Shown in pieces: positions 1-12,202 of a stretch of 64,000 nt of DNA (positions are counted from its first letter, which is position 1; each line of letters begins with the position of its first letter). The DNA comes from VBAS01 sp963773465 (GTDB lineage: Bacteria > Bacteroidota > Bacteroidia > Chitinophagales > Chitinophagaceae): assembly GCA_963773465.1 (NCBI GenBank), contig CAVZBF010000004.1, forward strand, positions 930,001-994,000. Reading direction: 5' to 3'. The notes under the pieces were generated by a model. It saw only the letters and a list, made by a program, of their open reading frames with translations, did no database searches and was not told the origin of the DNA. The position numbers and the translations under genes were made by a program.

Positions 1-31
1 CGGGCAGCTTTTTCTATTTATATGATAAAAA

Positions 32-1856
32 TTATACGGCTTCCGCACCCATCCTTTTGCCTTGCTTCTTTCTCTCATCTTCATCCAGGATCACTTTACG
101 CATACGAATGAAATTCGGAGTTACTTCAATACATTCATCCTGCTGAATATATTCCATGCATTCTTCCAGTGTCATCAATGTTTTAGGAGCAATGCGTGTG
201 GCATCATCACTTCCGCTTGCACGGTGGTTGGTCAGTTTTTTTGCTTCGGTAGCATTTACAACCAGATCACCTGGTTTAATATTCTCGGCAATGATCTGTC
301 CTGCATAAACTTCTTCTCCCGGGTCAACAAAAAATGTTCCCCTGTCCTGTAATTTATCGATGGAATAACCTGTTGTTTTATCCTGATTCTTTGAAAGCAA
401 TACACCATTATTTCTTCCGGGAATAGGTCCTTTCCAGGGTTTGTATTCAGTAAAGCGATGAGCCATCACAGCTTCACCGGCGGTATTGGTAAGCATTTGC
501 GTACGCAACCCGATCAATCCTCTTGAAGGAATTTCAAATTCAAGATGCTGCATATCACCTTTGGTTTCCATCACAGCATTTCACCTTTACGTCTGTGTTA
601 CAAGGTCAATCACTTTGCTTGCAAATTCCTGCGGCACATCCACCACCAGGTTTTCATAAGGCTCACATTTTTTACCGTTGATCTCTTTTACAATAACCTG
701 TGGTTGACCTACAGTTAATTCATATCCTTCGCGGCGCATGGTTTCAACCAATATACCCAAGATGCAGAATACCACGGCCATAAACCATGAAGCTATCGCC
801 ACTCATCAGTATCTTCTACTCTTAATGCAAGGTTTTTTTCTGTTTCTTTCATCAGCCTGTCACGCAAGTGGCGGCAGGTAACAAATTTTCCATCTTTACC
901 AAAGAAAGGAGAGTTGTTAATGCTGAACAGCATGTTCATCGTTGGTTCATCCACACTGATCACCGGCAATGCTTCAGGATTTTCAACATCAGCAATGGTA
1001 TCACCAATATTAAAATCTTCAATACCAACCACTGCACAAAGATCACCGGCAATTACTTCAGTTACTTTTTTCTTTACCCATTCCTTCAAACACATACAAC
1101 TCTTTTACTTTCGATTTTCTTTATCGATGCCATCAGCCTGCATCAATGCAACCTGCTGATTTTCTTTTATCACACCACGGCTTACTTTACCAATAGCAAT
1201 ACGTCCAAGGAAAGAAGAATAATCAAGTGAAGTGATCTGCATTTGCAAAGGACCTTCATTCACTTTTGGTGGCGGCACATATTTTAAAATACCATCCAGC
1301 AAAGGATTAATATTATCGATTTGTGTCAAGTGAATCATTGAACCAGCCATTTTTCCCTGAACCATAAAAGGTAGGGAAATTCAATTGTTCTTCTGTGGCA
1401 TCAAGGTTAAAGAATAATTCAAATACGGCATCATGCACTTCATCAGGACGGCAATTTGGTTTATCAACTTTATTGATAACAACGATCGGCTTAAGATTTA
1501 ACTGCAATGCTTTTTGCAACACAAATCGTGTTTGCGGCATTGGTCCTTCAAAAGCATCCACCAGCAGACAAAACACCATCGGCCATTTTCAATACCCTTT
1601 CCACTTCACCGCCAAAATCGGCGTGACCAGGCGTATCAATCACATTAATCTTAACATCTTTATAAACAACGGCAGCATTCTTACTAAAAATAGTGATGCC
1701 TCTTTCCCTTTCCAGGTCATTGCTATCCATGATCAGATCACCGGTTTCCTGGTTATCCCGAAATACTTTGGTAGCATGTAATATCTTATCAACCAGTGTA
1801 GTTTTACCATGGTCAACGTGAGCAATGATCGCAATATTTCTAATTTCCATACTCAT
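32..1856 (-). CDS. typA: ribosome-associated GTPase TypA/BipA (frame broken)
   Basis: TypA is a ribosome-binding translational GTPase of the EF-G/LepA family, linked to ribosome assembly and stress. Visible motifs in order: AHVDHGKTTLVD (P-loop), ERERGITI (switch I), DTPGHADFGGEVERV (G3), NKVDKP (G4), and the C-terminal hallmarks EIPSRGLIGLRTQ and NHRASGSDDATR. The span equals about 608 codons, the normal family length. The reading frame changes at least five times, near 1565, 1335, 1100, 795 and 585; the first is consistent with one extra T between GTTTTG and CTGCTGGTG. Every family block is present in order, so I read this as one intact gene with sequence errors rather than a decayed one. 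The start is either Met at 1856 or 1850; a near-consensus -7 box (TACCTTCG) lies just upstream. Confidence 0.93.
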
Positions 1857-1953
1857 TTTTAACGAGCGGCGAAGGTACGCTAATTCACCGGGGCAACGAA
1901 GAAATTGAGAAGGTTTATTATGATCACCAACTGTTAAACCTTGATTTGACTTC

Positions 1954-1971
1954 CGTTGCAGTCGCACTCTT
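1954..1971 (+). repeat. short intergenic repeat, copy 1
   Basis: The 18 bases here (CGTTGCAGTCGCACTCTT) match 39751-39767 except for one extra base. Both copies lie in non-coding DNA next to a gene start. This suggests a dispersed intergenic repeat of unknown function. Confidence 0.4.
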
Positions 1972-2103
1972 TCTACCTTCGGTAATCCAGATAGCTATCG
2001 GATCTATTCAGCTATCTGTAACCGGGACCACAATCTTTACGTCTACTATTTACCCTTCCTTTGTAACCGGTTAATAAATTTTTAGTTTTATAAAAAATCG
2101 CCC

Positions 2104-3118
2104 ATGCGATTTCTCAGATGGCTTGGTATTATTTTAGTCATTCTCATCATTGTTTATTTTCTTGGGCCGCAGCCGTCTTTACCAAAATACACGAACGAAG
2201 TACCAAACATACCATCCGGAGCAGCTCAATTAGAAAAATATATAGCCGATAATGAAGCAAGGCATAAACTAAAACCCGATAATGAAGCAAGGATCATATG
2301 GTTCAATGATTCTGCAAAAGAAAAAACAGAATATGCTGTAGTGTATCTGCATGGTTTTCAGCGCATCGCAGGAAGAAGGCGATCCTGTTCACTATGAGTT
2401 TGCAAAAAAGTTTGGATGCAACTTATACTTATCAAGACTCGCAGACCATGGAATTGATACAACAGATGCTCTTGCTAATTATACCGCAGAAAAAAGCTGG
2501 AGATCAGCAGTCGAAGCATATGCTATCGGTAAACAACTTGGCAAGAAAATAATTCTGATGTCGACTTCGACCGGCGGTACATTGGCATTAAAACTTTGCG
2601 CTGAATTTCCTGATATTGCGGCGAGCATTATGATGTCGCCCAATATTGCCATCAATGATGCAAATGCATGGCTGCTTAATAATCATTGGGGTTTACAAAT
2701 TGCACATATTATTGTTGGTAAGCATAGAACAGTTTCTGATACTACAGCACTCTATGCGAAGTATTGGAATAATCGATACTCTACAAGTTCGTTAGTTCAG
2801 TTGGAAGAATTGCTGGAGTCTACCATGAAAGAATCTACTTTTAAAAAAGTAACACAACCAACTTTATTGCTGTATTATTTCAGAGATGAAGATCACCAGG
2901 ATGATGTGGTAAAAGTATCCGCAATGAAAAGAATGTTTCTGCAACTTGCAACACCCGATTCTTTAAAAAGACAAGTAGCGATCCCTAATGCAGAAAGCCA
3001 TGTGCTTGCTTCACCGATCAAATCAAAAGATGTACAAGCAGTGAAAAATGAAGTGGAAAAATTTGCAATTGAAATATTAAAGCTCCAACCTGTAAATAAA
3101 AGTTACACCCTCACATAG
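2104..3118 (+). CDS. membrane-anchored alpha/beta hydrolase (one frameshift)
   Basis: An N-terminal membrane segment (residues about 5-21, ILVILIIVYFLG) is followed by an alpha/beta-hydrolase fold. The oxyanion-hole strand VYLHGF is followed, after a frame change near 2365, by SASQEEGDP. The nucleophile elbow is MSTSTGGTLAL, where Ser replaces the first Gly of GxSxG. A candidate acid lies in RDEDHQDD and a candidate His in AESHVLAS. The whole gene is about 338 codons. The substrate cannot be told from sequence; related Bacteroidota proteins are annotated only as hydrolases. Its 3' end overlaps the convergent gene at 3103 by 16 bp. Confidence 0.8.
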
Positions 3119-4225
3119 ATCTTTCTCTTATCCAGTACATACCCCACCAGCCAGCAGAAAAGCATAACAGTTATTGCAAATAAAAATGAGCCAAAATACA
3201 TTCCTGCCTTGCTGAATACAGTATCAAATAACCAGCGATAAAGTGGTTTATCTCCGACTGGAAAAAACCATAAGAGTATGGCGCCGATTTCAGAAACCAA
3301 ATAAATAAACAATGGATTTCTGCCAAACACTTCAAAGAAATAATTGAACCGTTTTATTTGTAAAAAATCAATGAAATAAACCAAAGCAGCAAGCAATACA
3401 CAGTCAATACCCACCGTAAGAAATACATAACTGCCTGTCCAAAGTTTTTTATTGATGGGATGAAAATTATTCCAGCAAAGTGCAAGAAAGATCAGTGTAA
3501 CGCCGACTAATAAAAGTTTTGTCAATCCTTCAAATGTATTTCCTTTTTCTTGTATCCATTTACCTGCAGCATAGCCAAACGTTACATTGGCAATTGCCGG
3601 CAATGTACTTAGCAACCCTTCCGGATCAAAGGCTACACCTTCACCATGATACAAATGATTTGGGCCAAGCAACCAACAGATCTAATCGTGTGCCGGCATT
3701 TGTAAGCATATCATAAGGATCAGCGCTTCCCCTGAACAATAATAAGATAAGCCAGTAAATAAAAAGAAAGGCAACCGATAATCTTAGCACGGTGCTTAAT
3801 TTCAAATAACGTATCATCAGCGCAGCTGCGCAATAACACAATGCTATTCGCTGCAATACTCCCATAATTCGTGTTTGACCAATTGGATTAAAAGACAATC
3901 CGCCATTGTCATTCCAATGCACAAAAGGAAACCAGTACATCAGGTAACCCAACAGGAAAATGATAATTGTTCTTTTGAAGATCTTCCACAACACTTCTCC
4001 ATTCTTCATTGTACTCCATTTCACCATTACAAAACTCATAGCATTGCCCACGGCAAACAGGAAAGAAGGGAAAACAAGATCTGTCGGTGTAAAGCCATGC
4101 CACTTCGCATGAAGCAGCGGTGCATAAGTGGTATCACCGTTACCAGGCGTATTTACAATGATCATAAAACAAACAGTCATACCGCGAAAAACATCAAGGG
4201 CAGTAAACCGTGAAGCTGGTTGCAT
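3103..4225 (-). CDS. DUF5009/HGSNAT-like membrane acyltransferase (one frameshift)
   Basis: A polytopic inner-membrane protein of the heparan-alpha-glucosaminide N-acetyltransferase-like family (DUF5009/DUF1624). Diagnostic blocks are LDVFRGMTVCFMIIVNTPG at the N-terminus, HGFTPTDLVFPSFLFAVG and TRIMGVLQRIALCY, with a run of hydrophobic helices to the C-terminus. Members are thought to move acetyl groups across the membrane to glycans; the acceptor here is unknown. The frame changes near 3665, between DLLV and LGPNHLYHGEG. Total length is about 374 codons, normal for the family. A 10-bp inverted repeat lies just upstream (4273-4350). Confidence 0.85.
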
Positions 4226-4272
4226 AAGCAGTATTTAGTTCCCGAATGTAAAAATTAAATTACAGAATATTA

Positions 4273-4350
4273 AACCACGGAGGCACAATGACACGATCTT
4301 ACACGGGGATAAACTCCGTGTCCCTCTGTGAACTTAGTGTCTCCGTGGTT
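4273..4350. repeat. intergenic inverted repeat AACCACGGAG...CTCCGTGGTT
   Basis: Perfect 10-bp arms at 4273-4282 and 4341-4350 enclose 58 bp that are themselves partly complementary. The type resembles the dispersed CCACGGAG/CTCCGTGG palindromes found between genes in many bacteria. No T-run follows directly on the strand of either neighbour, so I call it a repeat rather than a terminator. Confidence 0.6.
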
Positions 4351-4397
4351 AAAAAAACAAATTAAAAGCGTAGCTGGAATTAAAGATTGATCCTCAA

Positions 4398-4622
4398 CTA
4401 AAAGAATTTGCGGATCACCCAAACGATAAGAGTAGCTAAGAGGCTAAGTAAGATCATTGTTGTGATAGGAAAATAAAATTTGAAGTTTTCTTTTTCAATC
4501 CTGATGTCGCCAGGCAAACGACCGATCCAATTCAATTTATCATGAAAAAAATAAATGATGATACCAACTACTATAATAATGACACCGGCGCCAATGATCC
4601 ATTTACCTGTTTCACTTGTCAT
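4398..4622 (-). CDS. DUF2905 family membrane protein
   Basis: A 74-residue protein with two membrane helices (about 8-26 and 50-70) joined by a loop carrying GRLPGDIRIE and FYFPITTMILLS, the family signature of DUF2905. Function is unknown in the family. It follows tamL on the same strand with a 27-bp gap, so it may be the last gene of the tamB-tamL transcript. Confidence 0.85.
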   Translation of the reverse strand: MTSETGKWIIGAGVIIIVVGIIIYFFHDKLNWIGRLPGDIRIEKENFKFYFPITTMILLSLLATLIVWVIRKFF

Positions 4623-4649
4623 GTTGCAAAGCTATAAGAAGAAATTTCC

Positions 4650-6949
4650 TCAGAAAGGATAACCAATACCAATATTATAAACAATATTCTCTCTCCGTAA
4701 TTGCACATTGTTCAATTGCAATTGACTCATCACCCACGGATTTTTTTCCCATGGTTTGCGCAAAGGGAAACCAACATCAAACCGTATGACAAAAAGTGTA
4801 ATATCAAAGCGAATACCGGCGCCGGCATCAACTGCCAATTGACTTAAGAATTTACTCGTGAATTTACCACCGGGCTTATGTGTGTAACTGCTGTCATTCA
4901 TCAACCAAATATTTCCTGCATCAATAAAGAACGCACCGTATAGTGGTCCGTTGATCCGGAAACGGAATTCTGTATTCAGTTCCAATTTTAGATCCCCGGT
5001 CTCATCAGGTAAAAAATTAGCGGTGCCTGTATATCTATATGTACCCGGCCCTACTGTACGGCTTCTGAATCCACGAAGACTGTTATTTCCCCCAATAAAA
5101 AATTGTTTGATAAAAGGAAGCTGTACGGAGTTTCCATACGGAATACCAACTCCAAGAATTACCCTGTTTGCCCAGGTTGAATACAAACCAACCTTTCTGT
5201 AATAGCGGCCATCCAATTCAAATTTGATGTATTGTGCAAAAGGCACGTTTCGGATCGTGACTTCTTTACCGGCTTTTACATCTGCACCGGAAACCAGGCC
5301 GGCCACATTTCCCGAAAGATCAAGAAGCCCATTTAAATAATAAGCATTGGTTGGTTGTAACCCGGTTGCCAGTTCATTATAATTAAATTGATATGTTGAG
5401 CCAAGAATAAATTGTTTTTGAATAGCACGGGCCAGCAATGTATCCTGGCTAATAAGATTTCTATACTCATCAGTAACTCTTCCCGGTTGTACATAGTTTA
5501 CACTAACAGGATAAAGCTCATGATGCTTTACAATACTTTCTTTCCATATATAACCATAGGCAGCCCGGAAGGAATTTAACGTATAAAGTTTTACACGATC
5601 AAGCATATCATATCCAAGCTGAATATTTGTGCGTGGCATATATCCGCCTCTAATTCCAAAATCACCAAACGGCACAAGCACCCTTGGTATTCCAAAATTT
5701 ATTTCCCCTCCCATGCGTATTGCATTATAGCCACGCAATGCTCCGCTGAACTGCACATCGGAGCCGCTGTAAGCACTTATACTTATATGCTCGCCGCCCT
5801 TGAAAAGATTTCTGTCCTTCCATGTTAACGAGATCAAAGAGCCATTAAGATTATTTGATCTTGTTATTGTAGTTAACTCAACTCGTAACGATTTTCTTGG
5901 TAAAGGGGTGAGATAATAGTATGCATCCAGATACGCAGAATCTGTTGTTGGATTTTGCTCAAACCTGTTCTTTACAAATTTGAAAAGATCAAGATTGATC
6001 AAACGGCTAAGGGTAAAATTATGATTGGTCCGATTATATATATCACCCGGTTTAAATTTCATAGCATCGACAAACATTGAGGGCTTGAATCTTTTTCTTC
6101 TGTCAATGATATAATAGCCTTTATAATATTGTGCCTGTGCTTTACTGCTGTCAATTCTTTCCATGTTCAGGCTATAGCCTGTATAGATCTGAACATCTTT
6201 AATCCGGTAAACCTCTCTTGATTCAAATGGTGCATCAGGCTTTACAGTTACATACATGTTCACAAGATGGTTACCAATCGAAGTATCCGTTCTTATCAAA
6301 ATAAATTCGGGGCTAAAAAAATAAAAGCCTCTTTCTTTCAGGTAACCATCGATCCGGATCCGTTCCGCCTTTATCACATCGAGGTCAAAAGGCTTTCCGG
6401 GAATTAATAAGGTTTCTTTACTGCTGCCGATAATTGTTGTGCTTAACACACTGCTGTCACCCGGGAATTGAACAGCCGCTATTTTATATTGTGCTCCTGC
6501 TTCTGCATTATAGCGGGCATGCGCTTTCTTTCGCCTGATAATCGTATCTCCTGTAACTTTTGCCCGGAAGTATCCTTTATTTTCCAAATGACTTTGCAAT
6601 ACTCTGGACGTTTTTCTGCAGATCGACCTGGCTAAGCAAAACCGGCGGCTCGCCATTTTTATCTCTTATCCTTCCCCAAAAAGAATTTTCTTTTTTATTC
6701 CTGAATAAATTATAAATATTAAGCTTAAGACGAAGACCAAGAAATTTTGTATTAGGTTTTGGTCTTGTTAAGCCTGCCAAGATCTTCCTGTAATACTTTT
6801 TTTTCACGGACAGTTGCGGTGCCATTAACATCTATCCGTGCACCGGTATATAATTTTTCGCCTTCAGGTAAATGTCTTGTACTGCTGCAGGCAGCTAATA
6901 AAAAATAACCCGTAATTAAAATGACAATATAATACTTGCTCATGCTCAT
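4650..6949 (-). CDS. tamL: TamL: lipoprotein-type TamA/Omp85 outer-membrane protein (two frameshifts)
   Basis: An Omp85-superfamily beta-barrel with POTRA-type N-terminal repeats. The start reads MSMSKYYIV and the lipobox LAAC ends at Cys21, followed by SSTRHLPEGEKLYTGA; this N-terminal lipidation distinguishes the Bacteroidota TamL form from proteobacterial TamA. The barrel carries GGNNSLRGFRSRTVGP, the conserved loop-6 RGF motif, and the protein ends in an aromatic residue (GYPF). Length is about 765 codons. The frame changes near 6800 and near 6605. The start codon overlaps the tamB stop in an ATGA (6946-6949), which implies translational coupling and a joint role in moving lipids or proteins to the outer membrane. 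Confidence 0.9.
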
Positions 6950-9900
6950 CTGTTCGTCCGGTTATAATTCACTCCTTCCACTCTTTGATTCTTCCTTTTT
7001 CTTAATAATTCACTAAAGCGATTGTAGTCTACGCTGATAATAAAACTCAACCCTGTTTCAATGATATAACCATCAACAACGCCTTCATATTCATTCTTAC
7101 GATAGAAGCGAAGTGCATATCGCCCATCCCTGCTTATCGCATAGTTGACATTCAGGTTCCCGATTATATTACTCGCCTTTTGACTGCTGTTCTTTGGTCC
7201 TTCCAATTCAAAATTGCTGCCGACCGACACCGTAAGCCTTTCATTCAGCAATCGCTTGCTTAATCCTATATTCAATTCGGTCCTGCTTCTTTGTTCACCT
7301 GTAGTGTAATCATCTGTTGAGGTAATATCAAAAGTAAGGTCAACACCATCAATAAGTCCGGCGGCAAGTTTGTTCAGTTGCTCAGTCATTAATTTGCTTA
7401 CACTTTGTCGTGCATACGATGAGGCGCTAAAGCCAGGCGCATTACTTGCCAAAGGATTCTGGCCAACAAAACGATTCAATAATAACAAAGCAAAAACCTG
7501 CTTATTGATCTCGCCTGGTTCCTGTCTTAACTCAGCAAGCCTGCTATCAACCTGTGTGATGATATCATTAGAAACACCATAGTTTTTGTTTAGCGGTAAT
7601 ACAATATCAAATGAAAGAACGGGCTGCATCAATTCCCCGGTCATTTTTAAATGAACTTCAAATGGTAATTTTTGTAAATAAGTATTGCGGATCGCCTGTG
7701 AAGAACCCGCCACCTGGTTTTGTACCAGATCAATCGGCGATGTATTCGCAATGTATACAGCATTTACATCTAAGGTTGCTTTGGTGGGTTCATTCAACCA
7801 TGTGATCCTGCTTCCTTTTTGTATCTCAAAACGACGATGCAGGAAGTTGAAAGTGATTTCATAAGCTCCTTTTTCCAATTCATAATTACCCACAAGAGTG
7901 GTCTTCCCGCTTGGGTCAATGCCGGTTGATAAAAGCGCCTCACCTTGTACATTAATAAAATCCCCGTTTGCTTCGTCAATAATAATATTAAAAATTGCTT
8001 CTTTTTTTATTTCGATATTGGAGATTATATTCATTCCCCTGAACGGAGAGATATTCAATGAATCATAGACAGCGAGGAAGAGTGAATCATTTTCCGGCGC
8101 ATTCATATTAACAAATTCAACGATGCCTTCCCGTGCAATTACACCAGGTTCCTGTTGCGGGATCACAATAGAAAGATCAGTACCGTCATTCACTGTAATA
8201 TTGCCATCAACATCAGGAGCAGTCTCTGTTCCGCTTACATGCATATTTGATGTGATCACCAATTTTCCATAATAGATCTTGTTATCTTTTTTTGTTGTAT
8301 TAAGCACCTGGAAATTGGTAGCGTTTACATCCATATCGAAACTATAATTAGTGAAGTTTGGAGTTTGAATGGTTCCGTTTAACCTTAGTTCGTTATTGGC
8401 TGAATCCTTTATTACAAAGTCATCAAACTGAAAACCATTTTCTGTGACGTTGATCTTTTCACCATCTATTTTATATTGACTGCCTAGCATCGTTGTAGCA
8501 AAACTTGCTTTATCAAAATTGACCGGGCCATTGATCTTGGGTGCACTTGCCGTTCCCTGGATGGTGATATTTCCGTTTACACTGCCTGACGCATTTTTAA
8601 TCATGCCGCCAAAGGCGCCTTCCATAGTGGCCAGTTGCATTTGGCGAACATTAAGATTAAGATCTAATGCAATATCCTTTTCACCTTGCGGAGCAAAGGA
8701 ACCCGTTAAAGCAAGATCATTGCCCCTGCCTGTTATTGTCGCATTGGTGTTATAGCGATTGCCGGCCGTGTTATCAACTCTTATAACTGCGTTTCCAAGT
8801 CGTATCACCTTTCATGCTCAGATCAGCTATAGTAACATCGCTGGTGAAAACAGGTTGCTTCAATATATTGCTAAAGGTCACCTGTCCATTCATCGCACCA
8901 TTCACCAGTAATGAATCTGATTTCATCATTGCAGTGATTGTAGACAATTGGAAATTGCTAAACCCAACATTCAGCTGTTGTCCCTCGCTTTGAAGAGATA
9001 ATCTTTGATCATTCTTTTGCAGAATAAAATTGCTGGCAAAAATATTATCTTTTGTTATCGTAAGAGAGTTGTTGGGAGAAACGGTCCATTTATCATAATT
9101 CAGCAGTAAACTATCGGGTCGCAAATTCAACAGATAGTTGCCGCGTGTCGGTTGACTAACGATGCCGCTTAAGTAATATTTATCTCTGCCGCGTATATCA
9201 TCAATATTTAAATTAAAATCAATTCTATTATTTAAAGCCACGGCATTGATTTGCGTATGATAAAGATTATGACCGATTCCTGTTATGTGTTGCACATCAC
9301 CAATAAACTGTAATCCCTGGCTGGTGGTATTCACTTTTAGATTAATGCCGGTTATATCGCTTCCATTATAAGAAACAAACGGAGAAGTCATAGTAGCCGA
9401 CAGTCCCTGATCGTTGGATGCTCTTCCATCAATATGTATTGGTTCAAATGATTTTAGCCCCGGAACAAAGGCCGTCAGTGCAGGTGCGTTTGAAACATCT
9501 GCGGTGAAAGTAAAATTGTAAGGCTGCACATTTGAGATCGACGCTACGGGTGTCACAGAAAAATAAGGCTCTATACTTTGTTGAAAGATTATTCCAAGAT
9601 CAGTGTAACGGTATTGGCCACTTAATCTTGCATTGGCGACATCACTTCTTAAAGTCATGTATTGGGCCGTATCATTTCTGCCTGAAACAAACTGGATCGT
9701 ATCCAATGGTAATCGCTGCTCGCCTGAAATCAATAATGCTTTTGTTACTAAAACGTTTGCTTCTAAATAATTTTCATTGATAACAGGTATCGTTGCATCT
9801 ATCTGCCCTCTTGCTATCAGCGGCCCGGCTGTAAGATGTAGTGGAAATGTGTTCATACTATCAATCATTCCTATAAAACGATATGATGGATTTGAAGACA

Positions 9901-12028
9901 TGTCTCCGCTGATTGTACCGTTAAAATGAATGTTGGGATCATTTATAACAGTTGCTGCATTAAACAAAGAACCCTGGAGAGATCCATCTACATTGATATT
10001 TCTGTACACGTAATCATTAAATTCAATTGCATAAACATCACCTTTAAATCTTGTATTCATTTTATCAGGAGTGAACCCTTTACCCGATACGGTAACATTC
10101 GCACTGATGTTTCCTAGCTGTTCATTTCTCAAAATAGAACCAAGGTTTAATGAATTTGTTTTTACCAATGCATTATATGTAGCTGCATCCGGATTGCTCA
10201 AATTTGTAAAGCGGCCGTTTACAAATGCAGTACCCACGGAAGAATTAATGGTAAGGTTTGTCGATAGATTATTCATAGAACCGGCAACTGTTCCATGGGC
10301 ATCAAACTCTTCGGGTAAATTTATTTGAGCATTGGATAAGCGCTTACCGGTGAACAAAGCAATATCGCTTTGAGTGGTATGTAATCTTTTTATGGTAAGT
10401 GTAGCTCCTGTACGATTGGGGTCCGTGTTTGTTGCCAGCGAACCGCCTGCATCTATTTGTGTATTTTTTAAACCACGGAATTGCAAATTGGCAATATGCA
10501 TCGTTTGCAATGTTCCGTTGCCCTGTAAATTGATGAACCATGTTGCATTAGGATTTGCAAACGCAGGTTGTGAACGTAATTGCGGGGCAAAAGCAAGTAT
10601 GTCTTTAACCTGTACATGGCTGTTTGATATATCTGCATCGATTTGCGTACTTGGAAAATTGTCAGCAAGGTCTTTGAAAGATGAATAAGTAAGTGATGCA
10701 AATCGTTTCAGTTCTGTACCCGGGGTTTTGAGCAACAGATCTTTAATATAAGTTTGAGTATTCGAATAAAGAAAATCTGCCTGCAATTCATTTAATACAA
10801 ACCCGCTTTGCTCCCTGAAGTTTGCTTTTTTTATTTTTCCCGCAATTGAATCATAGGATAATAAAAGATCATTTACTTCCAATGTCAGGGAATCACCTTT
10901 CATGTGGCCGTAATCGATTCCATATCCAATTCTCGGATTATTATCATTATCAAATTGAAAAGTATTATTTGCAATGTTTACGCTGGAGGCAAGTATATGC
11001 CAGCCTGCTTCTACCTGGCTCTTTGCTTCCTGCTTCACTTCTTTTATTACAACCCGCGCCGCTTCTTTCTTACCAAGCCTTATTGCAGCTAATGTATTTT
11101 GTAAAGAAACATTCTGCAGGTCTATAACCCGGTTATCCAAATCGATCTTATTTGGTTTTACATTGGCCGACCCAAGATCGATGGTTGTGTATACAGCCGA
11201 CACATCATTGCGATAATCAACCTTGATATTTTTCAGGTCCAGTTCTTTAAAAAATAATTTCAATGCAGAAGGTTGCTGCGCCTCTACTATATCTTTTATT
11301 TCAGGTTCTAACGTGACCAATGGTTTGACCTGGTAGATCTTTGCGATCAATCCATTGATATTTGTTTTTGGGATATCGAAATACAGGTTTTCATAATCCA
11401 TCTTGTCAATCTTTGTATCAAGATGTTCGAGCCATGCTTCCATATCACTGCCGCTAACGGTGTCTTTATATATTATCCTGATCTTATTTAATTCCACAGA
11501 AGGAATTGAAATAAAATAAGCCAGCGTATCATTTGGATCACTGGTGACGGTATCTTTCGAAGCAAACGCATCAACAATAAATTGAAAATTAAATACAGTA
11601 TCCGGAAGCTGGCGTTTAATTTTTGCTGTGATGTTTTCCAGTGTTATACTTTGTATATCTATTTTATTATTAAAGATCAGGTCTATAAGATCAAGATTAG
11701 CTTCGAGCTTTCCTCCCGATAACAATGTATCTTTCTGCCTGTCTTCTATGTAAATATTTTCAAGAATAATATTTTTTGGAAGGCCTATATATACTTTTCC
11801 CACTTCAACTTTTGTTTGTAATTTTTTTTCCAGGTAGGCTACGGCTTTTACGCGAAGTAAATTTTGAACCGGGCCTGTCTGTACCAATAATAGAATGATG
11901 AGGAAAAATAAAATAATGAACAGAATAGTCTTAGCTGCTATTCTCGCCGGCTTAACCCAAATATTCTTTTTAGCTTGGTCCATGCAGTCCGTTGCTGTAG
12001 GATTTTTACTGAAGTCCTGTTCTAACAT
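6946..12028 (-). CDS. tamB: TamB, AsmA-like envelope-spanning protein (one frameshift)
   Basis: A very long protein (about 1,690 codons) with an N-terminal membrane helix (residues about 33-52, FIILFFLIILLLV), a long beta-rich body of repeated AsmA/TamB-type strands, and a C-terminal TamB (DUF490) domain. Proteins of this type form a hydrophobic groove bridging the inner and outer membranes and are implicated in phospholipid transport or barrel assembly. The frame changes near 8800, between DLSMKGDT and IRLGNAVIRVD. Two starts are possible, Met at 12028 or Met at 11983 (MDQAKKN). It is the first gene of a tamB-tamL operon and is divergent from the KAS III gene. Confidence 0.9.
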
Positions 12029-12153
12029 TAGAAAATATCATGCTATACTTACTTCATATAGAAAGAAAAAACGAGTGTGGCACAAATTGCCCATTTGGGC
12101 TTTGAACCGGCAACAATTCGCTTGAAATCAACACGCATTCACTTACCGCTTGC

Positions 12154-12169
12154 CCCGGCTTTGGCCGGG
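12154..12169. repeat. palindrome CCCGGC-TTTG-GCCGGG between divergent genes
   Basis: A 6-bp perfect stem with a 4-nt loop in the 174-bp gap between divergent tamB and fabH. No gene ends here, so a terminator is unlikely. It may be a dispersed palindromic repeat or a regulatory site. Confidence 0.4.
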
Positions 12170-12202
12170 ATTTGTTATCTTCCTTTTTAATTACTTATAG
12201 CT

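Noticed and set aside
3875..4213. 112-codon plus-strand frame inside the acyltransferase gene
   Set aside because: It lies opposite a conserved coding sequence and has no recognisable motif.
10374..11216. Plus-strand open frames inside tamB
   Set aside because: They are mirror frames of a long, well-conserved minus-strand coding sequence, without family motifs.
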